Source: RGIG4140 sp045635565
GTDB lineage: Bacteria; Pseudomonadota; Alphaproteobacteria; CAAHEQ01; UBA3637
Assembly (NCBI GenBank): GCA_045635565.1
Contig: JAZTVX010000048.1
Location: 1 to 45,528 of the forward strand
Length of the DNA stretch: 45,528 nucleotides
Direction: 5' to 3'
Shown here: positions 24,483-32,030 of the stretch, one piece after another
How positions within the stretch are numbered: the first letter of the stretch is position 1
Layout: each line of letters starts with the position of its first letter
Program-made: the position numbers and the translations under genes
The notes under the pieces: generated by a model
The model's input: only the letters and a program-made list of their open reading frames with translations
What the model was told of the DNA's origin: nothing
The model's database searches: none

Positions 24483-25016
24483 ATGGATATTCAAAAATTG
24501 GAAAAATTGTCTCAATTAAAGCAACAAGGCATCTTGTCCGAAACGGAATATGAAGCACAAAAAAAACAGATTTTAAATGAGGCAGACACATCGTCAGAAA
24601 CCGAACATACATATCAATCGGTTGAAGTTGAACCAATCAATTGGTCACATTTAGGAATGGCATTTTTCTATACAGTGTTACTTTACGGGCTTGCATATGT
24701 TTTATCCAGTATTTTTATGCTAAAAGATGATATTCTGATGAAATTGATACCAATATCGATTATTGGTATTTGTACGTTTAAATTGAAAACAGGTCAGTAT
24801 CAAAATACAGCTGATGCTATTTTCAGTATGATAGCGATATATTTTTTGGGTCCGTTGATTGCGTGGCGTATTTTTTATGATATGTTACAGATTAAAGATG
24901 AATTTCGTTATTTAAAGACGGATAATATCAAACAAAAAATCAATACCGGATTGAATATTTTTACGGTTTTATTTGTTGTTTTGGGTTTGTTGTTCGTTGT
25001 TATGAGCATATTGTAG
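24483..25016 (+). CDS. SHOCT-domain membrane protein
   Basis: 177 residues. Residues 4-31 match the short C-terminal (SHOCT) motif: LSQLKQQGILSETEYEAQKKQIL. Here it is at the N-terminus, which is common in membrane proteins of this kind. It is followed by an acidic linker and about four transmembrane segments (near 60-80, 87-103, 110-128 and 152-177). Function unknown; SHOCT is thought to mediate oligomerisation. A strong ribosome-binding site (AGGAGGGGG) precedes the ATG. Single gene with its own promoter. Confidence 0.8.
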   Translation: MDIQKLEKLSQLKQQGILSETEYEAQKKQILNEADTSSETEHTYQSVEVEPINWSHLGMAFFYTVLLYGLAYVLSSIFMLKDDILMKLIPISIIGICTFKLKTGQYQNTADAIFSMIAIYFLGPLIAWRIFYDMLQIKDEFRYLKTDNIKQKINTGLNIFTVLFVVLGLLFVVMSIL

Positions 25017-25077
25017 TTAAAAAATCGGCATGAGTATGTCATTTGTTAACATTTTTATTTATATCATAATAAAAATG

Positions 25078-25106
25078 TTGATAAAGTCTTATATTTGAAT
25101 TATAAT
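25078..25106 (+). promoter_or_regulatory. Promoter of the ankyrin gene
   Basis: TTGATA (25078-25083), 17-bp spacer and perfect TATAAT (25101-25106). Confidence 0.65.
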
Positions 25107-25140
25107 GAAAAAATAGTTTTAATGTAATAAGGAGAGAAAA

Positions 25141-25779
25141 ATGAATACAGAGATGTCTCATGATGAAAATAAAACAGTTGATATTGACCCAATAGATAAT
25201 CAGGAAACATCGCACGATTCTGCTGAAGATGTTGATGATATTAGTATGAAGGCTGTTTATGCTACATCAGAGAATGATGTTGCATTGATAAACGAACTCA
25301 TTGCATCCGGTTTAGATGTTAATCAATTAGATACAGAAATGAGTAATAATACGTTATTACATATAGCGGCCATACACGGTAGTGATGATGTGGCTAAATT
25401 GCTTCTTGAAAAAGGGGCTAATGTCGATGCACGAAATCAAGATGGTTATTCTCCAATACATTTTGCGTTGAGAAATGAGAATGTTTCGACTGCTCAGATT
25501 TTTCTTGACCATGGGGCAGATGTAAATCAAAGTGATAAACATGGTAATACATTATTGCATTATGCTGCACAATATAAACTCGTGGATTTTGCATATAATC
25601 TTATTGATCGTGGTGCAAATACCAATCAAGGCAATTATGATGGTATGTTGCCATCCGATTTTGATCATGACCAAAAAAAGGACGGTAGCAATTTGTTAAA
25701 TACTCTTTCGGAGCATGCAAAAGGGGGGGTATCTGACAATGTCAATGTTGCTGAAAAGAATAATGTTTCAGAAAGATAA
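25141..25779 (+). CDS. Ankyrin-repeat protein
   Basis: 212 residues. An acidic N-terminal region (1-40) is followed by about four ankyrin repeats (about 42-165), with clear consensus pieces TLLHIAAIHG, VAKLLLEKGANVDARNQDG, AQIFLDHGADVNQSDKHG and TLLHYAAQYK. The tail (165-212) is polar. There is no signal peptide, so it is cytoplasmic or exported by a specialised system. Ankyrin proteins are frequent effectors in host-associated alphaproteobacteria, but nothing here proves export. AAGGAG precedes the ATG. Own promoter and terminator. Confidence 0.88.
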   Translation: MNTEMSHDENKTVDIDPIDNQETSHDSAEDVDDISMKAVYATSENDVALINELIASGLDVNQLDTEMSNNTLLHIAAIHGSDDVAKLLLEKGANVDARNQDGYSPIHFALRNENVSTAQIFLDHGADVNQSDKHGNTLLHYAAQYKLVDFAYNLIDRGANTNQGNYDGMLPSDFDHDQKKDGSNLLNTLSEHAKGGVSDNVNVAEKNNVSER

Positions 25780-25800
25780 ATTGATTTGAATAACAATTCA

Positions 25801-25834
25801 AAAAGGGAGAGTGTTCATCATTCTCCCTTTTTTT
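25801..25834 (+). terminator. Terminator of the ankyrin gene
   Basis: AAAAGGGAGA pairs with TCTCCCTTTT around an 11-base loop and continues into a T-run. Confidence 0.85.
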
Positions 25835-25922
25835 ATAAGGGAAGTATTTTTTTTTAGGGAGGTATGAATAGTCGTTTGTTTTTTGTATGGATGGATATAA
25901 ATGGGTATCAACAAATACTCAA

Positions 25923-26020
25923 AATGAAGGGATTGCTCGGACTAGTGTCCTCGTCTTCACTGCGTTCAGACCGTCCTTCGGACGTCCATTTCGCTAACGC
26001 TTCTTTATGTTCCTCATCAT
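25923..26020 (-). repeat. tRNA-tail family repeat, distal copy at the tRNA-Pro locus
   Basis: Read on the minus strand: GAAGCGTTAGCGAAATGGAC, hairpin around GACGTCCGAAGGACGGTC, GAAGACGAGG, hairpin GGAC-ACTA-GTCC, GAGC, then AATCCCTTCATT (25934-25923), which equals 12 bases of the tRNA-Pro 3' end (26826-26815). It lacks the GAACCC/GGGTTC hairpin found in the proximal copy. No tRNA gene is adjacent on this side; the MORN gene separates it from tRNA-Pro. Confidence 0.8.
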
Positions 26021-26072
26021 TTCAAAGAAGTATATAATTATTTATGCTGTTATTCAAGAAAAAAGAATTTAT

Positions 26073-26101
26073 TTGACAATACAAAAGAAGAAGTTTAAAT
26101 T
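26073..26101 (+). promoter_or_regulatory. Promoter of the MORN-repeat gene inside the repeat pair
   Basis: TTGACA (26073-26078), 17-bp spacer and TAAATT (26096-26101). This gives the bracketed gene its own transcription, opposite to the tRNA. Confidence 0.5.
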
Positions 26102-26133
26102 TTAAAAATAACGATTTAAAAGGAGGATTTAAA

Positions 26134-26652
26134 ATGAAGAAAATTTTATATAGCACAATTTTGGCAACGATGATGTTTATGTCTGTTGGGAGTTATGCTC
26201 AAAACGTGTATACTGATGAACAAGTAAAACCGTGTGGAAATGAATTGAGGTGTACATTGAATGGAAAGCTTCTAACAGGTATAGTGAAAATGTTTTATCC
26301 AAACGGGAATTTAATGATTGAAGAAACTTATAAAGATGGAAAAAAAGAGGGTCTTTCGAAGTTATATTATGAAAACGGGAATTTAAAGATTGAAGGAACT
26401 TATAAAGATGGAAAACCAGAGGGTCTTTGGAAGGGATATTATCCAAACGGGAATTTAAAGGCTGAAGAAACTTATAAAGATGAAAAACTAGATGGTTTGA
26501 AGAAGTTATATTATGAAAACGGGAATTTACGCCAAGAAGTAATATTTGAATCAGGACAAGCAGTATCAGGTTACCATTATGGTGTATATGGCAAAAAAAC
26601 ACCAATGACCAATGCGCATTTGTATAATATGACGAAAGATTTAAAATTCTAA
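26134..26652 (+). CDS. Secreted MORN_2-repeat protein (YwqK-like) bracketed by tRNA-tail repeats
   Basis: 172 residues. A signal peptide (MKKILYSTIL start, cleavage likely after SYAQ) is followed by four repeats of about 23 residues of the type YYENGNLKIEGTYKDGKPEG. The repeats are also very similar as DNA, so they are recently duplicated or converted. The protein family (MORN variant, PF07661) is poorly understood. AGGAGG lies 8 bases upstream of the ATG. The gene sits between two repeat copies next to tRNA-Pro and is oriented against the tRNA, as if it were cargo. A longer relative is encoded at 34343. Confidence 0.85.
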   Translation: MKKILYSTILATMMFMSVGSYAQNVYTDEQVKPCGNELRCTLNGKLLTGIVKMFYPNGNLMIEETYKDGKKEGLSKLYYENGNLKIEGTYKDGKPEGLWKGYYPNGNLKAEETYKDEKLDGLKKLYYENGNLRQEVIFESGQAVSGYHYGVYGKKTPMTNAHLYNMTKDLKF

Positions 26653-26656
26653 TTGT

Positions 26657-26807
26657 GAGGCGATAACAACGCCTCGTCTTCACGTTCGTTCAGACCGTCC
26701 TTCGGACGTCCATTTCGCTATCGCTCCATGACCGAACCCTTTTGACGGGTTCTCACCCCATCATAACCGCCCATAAAAAAAACCGCCCTAATTGGCGGTC
26801 TTTTGAA
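26657..26807 (-). repeat. tRNA-tail family repeat, proximal copy after tRNA-Pro
   Basis: On the minus strand directly after tRNA-Pro: terminator, GGGGTGAGAACCCG, hairpin GAACCC-N8-GGGTTC (the loop is altered), AGCGATAGCGAAATGGACG, hairpin around GACGTCCGAAGGACGGTC, GAAGACGAGGC. Core matches the tRNA-Gly array and the copy at 25923-26020. The edge next to the MORN gene carries a separate 6-bp hairpin, GAGGCG/CGCCTC (26657-26675). Confidence 0.82.
26782..26799 (-). terminator. Terminator of tRNA-Pro
   Basis: ACCGCC/GGCGGT stem with a 6-base loop, followed on the minus strand by eight T residues, 9 bases after the encoded CCA. Confidence 0.85.
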
Positions 26808-26884
26808 TGGTCGGAATGAAGGGATTCGAACCCTTGGCCCCTACGTCCCGAACGTAGTACTCTACCAGGCTGAGCTACATTCCG
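26808..26884 (-). tRNA. tRNA-Pro (CGG)
   Basis: Complete cloverleaf read on the minus strand: CGGAATG acceptor, anticodon loop TTCGGGA (anticodon CGG) closed by CTACG/CGTAG, T-loop TTCGAAT, discriminator A and encoded CCA. 77 bases. Confidence 0.96.
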
Positions 26885-27083
26885 AATAGAGTGCTTATAC
26901 ATCTTATCTCAACACTTGTCAAGAACTTTTTTTAACATTTGTCCCGATTTTTAACTCAAATAATGGTTTTAAATCATCGTTTTTGGCTTTTTTTTGAATA
27001 AAACTTTCCCTTTGTATCCTTTTTATATTCAAGGAATATTTTATTTTTCAACTCTTTTGTCATAAAAAAAATGATATTGGGTC

Positions 27084-27112
27084 TTGATTTTATTCAATAA
27101 CTGTGAAATAAT
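27084..27112 (+). promoter_or_regulatory. Promoter of paralogue 1
   Basis: TTGATT, 17-bp spacer, AATAAT. The segment TGTGAAATAATAA around the -10 is identical to that before paralogue 2 (27535-27563), so promoter and gene were duplicated together. Confidence 0.5.
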
Positions 27113-27139
27113 AAGAAAAAAATTTTGTGAGAGGTGCTT

Positions 27140-27463
27140 ATGACTTCACCAGTTGTAGAACAAGAAAAAAAATTTGATATTTTACGAAACCCTGCCGGCG
27201 ATTTGTTGATTGTGATTCGTGCCCGTATCGATAGTGAAGAAAAACCAACCATCATCTATGACGGGGGCGAGCATGCTTTACTCTATCGTAATGAAAATAA
27301 TACCATTGTTTTGGATTATATTCACCCGATGGTTCGTGAAAATTTAACGAAATCTGCTTCTGTTTTGGTGGTTGAGGCGCAGGGAAATGCTGTCATTCGT
27401 GAATATTTTGTTCATGTAAAGGTTGTTAAAAAAATTCCATTGCCGGAAATTGAAGCCGCTTAA
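27140..27463 (+). CDS. Small hypothetical protein, paralogue 1
   Basis: About 107 residues from the ATG at 27140, preceded by GAGAGG; a GTG 6 bases earlier overlaps that site. No family recognised. Core features: FDILRNPAGDLLIVIRAR, YDGGEHALLYR, VLDYIHPMVRENL, VIREYFVHVKVV. It is probably a compact beta-rich cytoplasmic domain, with no signal peptide or membrane segment. The next gene is a clear paralogue. Confidence 0.72.
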   Translation: MTSPVVEQEKKFDILRNPAGDLLIVIRARIDSEEKPTIIYDGGEHALLYRNENNTIVLDYIHPMVRENLTKSASVLVVEAQGNAVIREYFVHVKVVKKIPLPEIEAA

Positions 27464-27483
27464 ATCAAAGTAATAATCGTTTT

Positions 27484-27515
27484 AAAGCATCTTTTTATTA
27501 AGATGCTTTTTTTTG
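27484..27515 (+). terminator. Terminator between the two paralogues
   Basis: AAAGCATCTT / AAGATGCTTT stem with a TTTATT loop and a T-run. The paralogues are therefore separate transcripts. Confidence 0.85.
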
Positions 27516-27534
27516 TGTTGAGAAATTTTTACGC

Positions 27535-27563
27535 TTGCTTTCATCTTGTGAATGTGAAATAAT
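27535..27563 (+). promoter_or_regulatory. Promoter of paralogue 2
   Basis: TTGCTT, 17-bp spacer, AATAAT, with the TGTGAAATAATAA segment shared with paralogue 1. Confidence 0.5.
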
Positions 27564-27586
27564 AAATCTATTCAAAGGAGGACGAT

Positions 27587-27967
27587 ATGACAAAACAACT
27601 CATTGAACAAGAAAGTATGTATGATGTTTTGCGTAATTCATCGGGTGGTTTTTTGTTTTTGATTAAGGCTCGTTCCGAGGAGGGAAGTCATCCCTATATT
27701 GTTTATGATGGAGGTGATCATGCCTTATTTTATCGGTCGCCAAATCATATCGTTGTGCTGGATTATATTCACCCTAAAATACGGGAGGATTTAGCCAGAC
27801 CTCAAAAAGTATTGATTGTTGAAATACTTGATCCTCAAATGCAAAAAGGGAAAAATGAAACAACAAATACAATCGGTGTTGAGGGGAATAAGCCTTCAAT
27901 TATTCGGGAATATGATGTTCCTGTTACCGTTGTTGAACGGTTAACAATGCCGGAAGACAAAAAATAA
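27587..27967 (+). CDS. Small hypothetical protein, paralogue 2
   Basis: 126 residues. It aligns with paralogue 1 over the whole length: MYDVLRNSSGGFLFLIKAR, YDGGDHALFYR, VLDYIHPKIREDL, IIREYDVPVTVVER. It differs by an inserted Asn/Lys/Gly-rich stretch of about 19 residues (MQKGKNETTNTIGVEGNK) before the last strand. AAAGGAGG precedes the ATG. Unknown function; the strictly shared YDGG-H-AL-YR and VLDYIHP segments mark a family worth a profile search. Confidence 0.75.
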   Translation: MTKQLIEQESMYDVLRNSSGGFLFLIKARSEEGSHPYIVYDGGDHALFYRSPNHIVVLDYIHPKIREDLARPQKVLIVEILDPQMQKGKNETTNTIGVEGNKPSIIREYDVPVTVVERLTMPEDKK

Positions 27968-28027
27968 TCGTTCTAATGCAAAAAATCAGTTCAGCACGAT
28001 GAAAATAATAACAATACGAAAGGGAAA

Positions 28028-28114
28028 TGGTGCCCAGAAGAGGACTCGAACCTCCACACCGGTGAAAGTATCAGCACCTGAAGCTGACGCGTCTACCAAT
28101 TTCGCCATCTGGGC
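28028..28114 (-). tRNA. tRNA-Leu (CAG)
   Basis: Class II tRNA on the minus strand with a long variable arm (GATACTTTCACCGGTGTG region), anticodon CAG in loop TTCAGGT closed by TCAGC/GCTGA, acceptor GCCCAGA, discriminator A and encoded CCA. 87 bases. Unlike the other three tRNAs here it is not followed by a tail repeat. Confidence 0.96.
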
Positions 28115-28186
28115 ATAGGCGTCATTATAAAAAATTTCAGAGTTGTTGTCAAGTATAAAAAATATCTTCTGTTCAGATTGTCAAGT

Positions 28187-28195
28187 TGTGGATAA
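28187..28195 (-). promoter_or_regulatory. Solitary DnaA box upstream of psd
   Basis: TGTGGATAA is a perfect reverse DnaA box (TTATCCACA) 76 bases before the psd start. A single box may be chance in AT-rich DNA or a DnaA-titrating or regulatory site. Confidence 0.35.
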
Positions 28196-28270
28196 AAGGT
28201 GTCTTTTTTCGAAAAAAAAATTGTAATTTGTTTTAAAATGAGTTAAAGTGATAAAAAAAGGAGTAATCAC

Positions 28271-29035
28271 ATGACAGAAAAAACAAATAAAACTATCGAA
28301 ACACAATCAAAACAATATATTCCAGATGAAAGCAAGGTCGTTGATTTATCTTGGAAACGATATTTGTTACCTGATATTCATCCGGAAGGTGTCAAAATTT
28401 TAGCATTCGAATTTTTGGTTTGTATTGCTTTGGGTTGGTTTTTTTCCTTTTTAGGATTGGGAATTAACTTTGTTTGTTGTATCGGGTTGCCGATTTTGAT
28501 TTTTTCTTTTTATTTTTTCAGAAATCCGACACGGGAAACGCCAACAACACCGAATTTAATTATTGCGCCGGCTGATGGTATTGTCAGCAACATTAAATAT
28601 GTCGTTCCCCCGAAAGAATTGGATTTAGGGGATGAACCGTTGTTGCGAATCAGTATTTTTATGAGTGTTTTCAGTGTTCATGTTAATCGGGCACCTGTCT
28701 CGGGAACGGTTGATAAATTGCATTACCGTCCAGGGAAATTGGTCAGTGTTGCTGATAAAGATAGCGAAGATAATGAACGGCAAGAAATCGCCATGATTGC
28801 CGATAACGGTGAACGGGTTGGTTTTGTTCAAATTGCCGGATTGATTGCCCGTCGGATTTATTGTCCGTTAAAAGAAGGGGAAAAATTAAGTGCCGGTCAG
28901 ATTTTCGGTATGATTCGTTTTGGCAGTCGATTAGATGTCTTTTTGCCGAAAGGGGTTCAACCTAAAGTATTGTTAGGTCAAATTGCTGTCGCCGGTGAAA
29001 CGATTTTAGCCGATATGAATGAATTGAATAAATAG
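28271..29035 (+). CDS. psd: Phosphatidylserine decarboxylase proenzyme
   Basis: Makes phosphatidylethanolamine from phosphatidylserine at the inner membrane. Two hydrophobic stretches lie at about 43-82. The conserved SVFSVHVNRAPVSG segment is at 132-145. Self-cleavage to form the pyruvoyl group is expected at G218-S219 in RFGSR, the variant of LGST used by the short, archaeal/alphaproteobacterial-type enzymes. The family is usually about 220-230 aa; here 254 with a polar N-terminal extension of about 25 residues. AAGGAG supports the start. It is followed 8 bases later by pssA, the enzyme that makes its substrate. Confidence 0.94.
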   Translation: MTEKTNKTIETQSKQYIPDESKVVDLSWKRYLLPDIHPEGVKILAFEFLVCIALGWFFSFLGLGINFVCCIGLPILIFSFYFFRNPTRETPTTPNLIIAPADGIVSNIKYVVPPKELDLGDEPLLRISIFMSVFSVHVNRAPVSGTVDKLHYRPGKLVSVADKDSEDNERQEIAMIADNGERVGFVQIAGLIARRIYCPLKEGEKLSAGQIFGMIRFGSRLDVFLPKGVQPKVLLGQIAVAGETILADMNELNK

Positions 29036-29043
29036 AGGATGTC

Positions 29044-29835
29044 ATGAGCGATAAAGAAATCAATATCCGTCCGATTTTTCCGAATGCCGTGACGATGACG
29101 GCTTTGGCATTCGGTGTATCTTCCATTAACATGGCTTTTTGGGGATATTGGCAGTTAGCCGTTATTTTTATTGCATTATCGGCCGTATTTGATTTTTTTG
29201 ACGGTAAGGTGGCTCGTATGTTAAATGTGTCCTCCCGTTTTGGGGCAGAGTTGGATTCTTTATCCGATTTTGTCAGTTTTGGGGTGGCTCCGGCTTTTCT
29301 CATGTATTTATGGACAATGGACGCATCTACCCGTATCAGCGTTTTGCAAAATCATGCTGTTCGGGGAGATGCTATTGGGATTTATTGGGCTGTTGTGTTG
29401 TTTGTGGCGATGTGTTGTGCTGCTCGTTTAGCTCGGTTTAATTCGTTGATTGACCAAGAACAACCGGACTACTGGAAATATTTTTTTATGGGTGTACCGG
29501 CACCGGCAGGGGCTTATTTAACGATTTTACCATTGATTTTCTGGCTTGCAACAAAACAACAAATCGAATTTTTCAGAAATCCTGTTTTTGTCAGTGTGTT
29601 TTTGGTTTTCAGTGGTGTGATGATGGCTAGTAAAATACCAACGTTGTGTTTGAAGCATTTACATGTGCCGTCTAAATATGCAACTGTGTTGTTGATTTTG
29701 GCTTTGGTTGTCTTGGCCGGATTGGTTGCTGCTACATGGATTATGTTGAGTATTATCGGCATTTTGTATTTGATATCCATTCCGATTTGTATTTACTGGT
29801 TTATTCGTTTAAAAAGGGAACATAAAAACGTATGA
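29044..29835 (+). CDS. pssA: CDP-diacylglycerol-serine O-phosphatidyltransferase
   Basis: Makes phosphatidylserine from CDP-diacylglycerol and serine. The CDP-alcohol phosphotransferase signature is complete: DFFDGKVAR followed by GAELDSLSD. About eight hydrophobic segments run through 263 residues, as in the membrane-type (Bacillus/alphaproteobacterial) PssA. GAGG precedes the ATG. With psd it forms the phosphatidylethanolamine pathway, and its stop overlaps the next start by 4 bases. Confidence 0.95.
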   Translation: MSDKEINIRPIFPNAVTMTALAFGVSSINMAFWGYWQLAVIFIALSAVFDFFDGKVARMLNVSSRFGAELDSLSDFVSFGVAPAFLMYLWTMDASTRISVLQNHAVRGDAIGIYWAVVLFVAMCCAARLARFNSLIDQEQPDYWKYFFMGVPAPAGAYLTILPLIFWLATKQQIEFFRNPVFVSVFLVFSGVMMASKIPTLCLKHLHVPSKYATVLLILALVVLAGLVAATWIMLSIIGILYLISIPICIYWFIRLKREHKNV

Positions 29836-30482
29836 AAAAACGACTTGTTTGTCTATCGATTACATTGATATTGGGGTGTTTTAGTTTGCCTGTCGGGGCG
29901 ACGGATATCGTTCGTTTAGATAAGATGACACCTGAAGAAAAACAGGTGTTTGAACAGTTAAAGGAAAATTTTAGCAACACGCAATTATATTCCAAAGCCC
30001 GAGCCCGTTTGATGTATCAAAGCAAATTGGATAATCAGGAACGTTTATCGAACAACAAAGAAGCCTTAAAAGCGTTAAATCAAAATTTTCATTATAAACC
30101 CGAAGATATGGAAAAAGTAGCCGAGAAAATGGGGACGACACCCCTATTTCAAAATCCACTCAATCGAGATAATGAAAAAGAAATGATGGAACTCATTGAA
30201 AAAGACACACCGACGGCTATGGCATTGATAATGATGTCCGATTCATTGAATCCGGCATTTTTACCATCTGATGAAGCCGAACAACCGTTATTAAGTGATA
30301 CACAACCCGTATCATCGTCTGATGAAATATCATCATCTCAACGAGGGCAGGTGCCGTCCTTGGTGCAACCGATAGCCATTCCGTCCGTTATAACGTTACA
30401 ACCGAATGTCAGCGAAAAAAAACGATTAGGTCGAAAATCGTATCGTATTCATCCGAATAATTTGAGTTATGAAAAAAATTAA
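29832..30482 (+). CDS. Hypothetical secreted protein
   Basis: 216 residues, no family recognised. The signal peptide (MKKRLVCLS..., likely cleavage after PVGA) is followed by a charged helical region (about 30-115, TPEEKQVFEQLKENF) and a Ser/Gln/Pro-rich low-complexity tail (about 140-205). Probably periplasmic. It overlaps pssA by 4 bases and trmJ by 14 bases, so it belongs to the psd-pssA transcript. Confidence 0.7.
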   Translation: MKKRLVCLSITLILGCFSLPVGATDIVRLDKMTPEEKQVFEQLKENFSNTQLYSKARARLMYQSKLDNQERLSNNKEALKALNQNFHYKPEDMEKVAEKMGTTPLFQNPLNRDNEKEMMELIEKDTPTAMALIMMSDSLNPAFLPSDEAEQPLLSDTQPVSSSDEISSSQRGQVPSLVQPIAIPSVITLQPNVSEKKRLGRKSYRIHPNNLSYEKN

Positions 30483-31227
30483 CAGTCAAGTGCGACAAGA
30501 TACGCCCGTCATTGTATTGGTTCGGCCTCAAATGGCTGAAAATATGGGTATGGTTGCTCGAGCCATGATGAATTGTGCGTTGAGTGAATTACGTATCGTT
30601 TGTCCACGGGATAATCCGTTAGATGAACGAGCCGTATCGGCTTCCTCGGGGGCTCATAAAATTTTGGAAGATGCCACAATCTACGATTCATTGGAACAAG
30701 CGTTGAATGATTGTCACGTTGTGTTGGCAACGACGGCACGTCGTCGGGATATGGTGAAGCCTGTTTATGCACCCCAAAAAGCGATTGATATGTTGCATCA
30801 ACATATTCAAAACGGCCAAAAAACAGCCATTTTATTCGGAGCCGAACGGACAGGTTTAGAAAATTCGGAATTGGTTTTAGCCAATGGCATTGTTGAAATC
30901 CCCCTCAACCCTGAACATACCTCTTTAAATTTATCACAAGCCGTTTTATTGATTGGATATGAATGGTTTCAAAAGGCACATTTTCAAGATAACACGCATT
31001 ACAAAACGGGGGATTCTGCTTTGGCAAGCAAGCAGGAGTTAACCGCTTTTTTTGCCCATTTAGAAATGGAATTGGAACGACGGGGTTACTTTCGTTTTAA
31101 GGATAAAAAAGAACGCATGCAAACAAATTTGCGTAATATTTTTACACGTTTGCCATTATCTTCTTCAGAAATTAAAACATTACACGGTGTTGTAACGGAT
31201 TTGGTTCGTGACCCACATCATAAATAA
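30469..31227 (+). CDS. trmJ: tRNA (cytidine/uridine-32-2'-O)-methyltransferase TrmJ-like (SpoU family)
   Basis: SPOUT-superfamily 2'-O-methyltransferase. Motif 1 appears as VRPQMAENMGMVARAM (residues 19-34), motif 2 as LFGAERTGL near 123-131, and motif 3 as IPLNPEHTSLNLSQAV near 144-159, which places it in the TrmJ/LasT branch. It is 252 aa, as expected. The C-terminal segment (FRFKDKKERMQTNLRNIFTR) is typical of TrmJ. Last gene of the psd operon. Position 32 is the usual target of this branch, inferred and not shown. Confidence 0.9.
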   Translation: MKKINSQVRQDTPVIVLVRPQMAENMGMVARAMMNCALSELRIVCPRDNPLDERAVSASSGAHKILEDATIYDSLEQALNDCHVVLATTARRRDMVKPVYAPQKAIDMLHQHIQNGQKTAILFGAERTGLENSELVLANGIVEIPLNPEHTSLNLSQAVLLIGYEWFQKAHFQDNTHYKTGDSALASKQELTAFFAHLEMELERRGYFRFKDKKERMQTNLRNIFTRLPLSSSEIKTLHGVVTDLVRDPHHK

Positions 31228-31281
31228 TGATTGACACAGAAACAAAAACATGTCATCGTATGCACATGAAAGGAGGCTTCC

Positions 31282-31839
31282 ATGTCACGTTTTTCATTTT
31301 GTTTATGGGGTATTTTAGGTTTGGTTGTATCTGTTCCGTCTTGGGCCGGCGGATATTTTGGTGTTCGGGGCGGATTGGCAGATGTCCATGAAACCGAAAT
31401 AACGAAAGAATATGTTTCATCGGGATTCGTATCCGGTTATGTCGGGGTTCAGACTCAACCGTTTCGGGGGGAGGTAGAATACACCTACGTTTCACCGGCT
31501 GATTATGATGATGGGAAACGCAATGACATGCAGGCTCGTTTTCAACGAGTGATGGCAAACGGTTATATTGATGTTCCGTTGACACGGTATGTGCGTCCTT
31601 ATGTCGGTGGTGGGGTTGGTACATCGTTTATTACGATTGAAGATAATAAAACCGACCAACGGGAAAACACGACTCATTTCACATGGCAAGCAACGGCTGG
31701 TGTTGGCATTAAATTGACACGCAATGTGACATTCGATTCGGGATATCGGTACGTTGACATGGGTCAGATTGAGATGAATGAACAAGAACTTCATTTTGCG
31801 ACACATGATGTGTATGCCGGTTTACGATTTGCATTTTAA
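31282..31839 (+). CDS. Outer-membrane beta-barrel protein (8-strand OmpA/Opa-like)
   Basis: 185 residues. Signal peptide MSRFSFCLWGILGL...SWAG, then a barrel of about 160 residues with amphipathic strands (GGYFGVRGGLAD, SGYVGVQT, FRGEVEYTYVS, YVRPYVGGGVGTSFI) and C-terminal F (YAGLRFAF). The RPYVGGGVG strand is common in surface antigens of the Surface_Ag_2/OMP_b-brl group. AAAGGAGG supports the start. A terminator follows the gene. Confidence 0.85.
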   Translation: MSRFSFCLWGILGLVVSVPSWAGGYFGVRGGLADVHETEITKEYVSSGFVSGYVGVQTQPFRGEVEYTYVSPADYDDGKRNDMQARFQRVMANGYIDVPLTRYVRPYVGGGVGTSFITIEDNKTDQRENTTHFTWQATAGVGIKLTRNVTFDSGYRYVDMGQIEMNEQELHFATHDVYAGLRFAF

Positions 31840-31857
31840 CAATCGGACAAATCAGAC

Positions 31858-31887
31858 AAAAGGCGATAAATATATCGCCTTTTTTTG
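31858..31887 (+). terminator. Terminator of the barrel gene
   Basis: AAAAGGCGATA / TATCGCCTTTT stem, loop AATA, then T-run. Confidence 0.88.
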
Positions 31888-32030
31888 TATTCAACGCATT
31901 GATACAAAGGCAAAAAACGGTAATTATCGGCAAATGTCGGCAAAGATAGGAAACGACCGGTAAAATATCTTTATTTTCAAAATACTCGTCCCATATCATG
32001 TGTGTATTTATGAAAAAAAAGGATAAAAAA

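Noticed and set aside
26177..26683. 168-codon minus-strand gene opposite the MORN gene
   Set aside because: Open only because the repeated plus-strand codons keep the reverse frame free of stops; no start signal.
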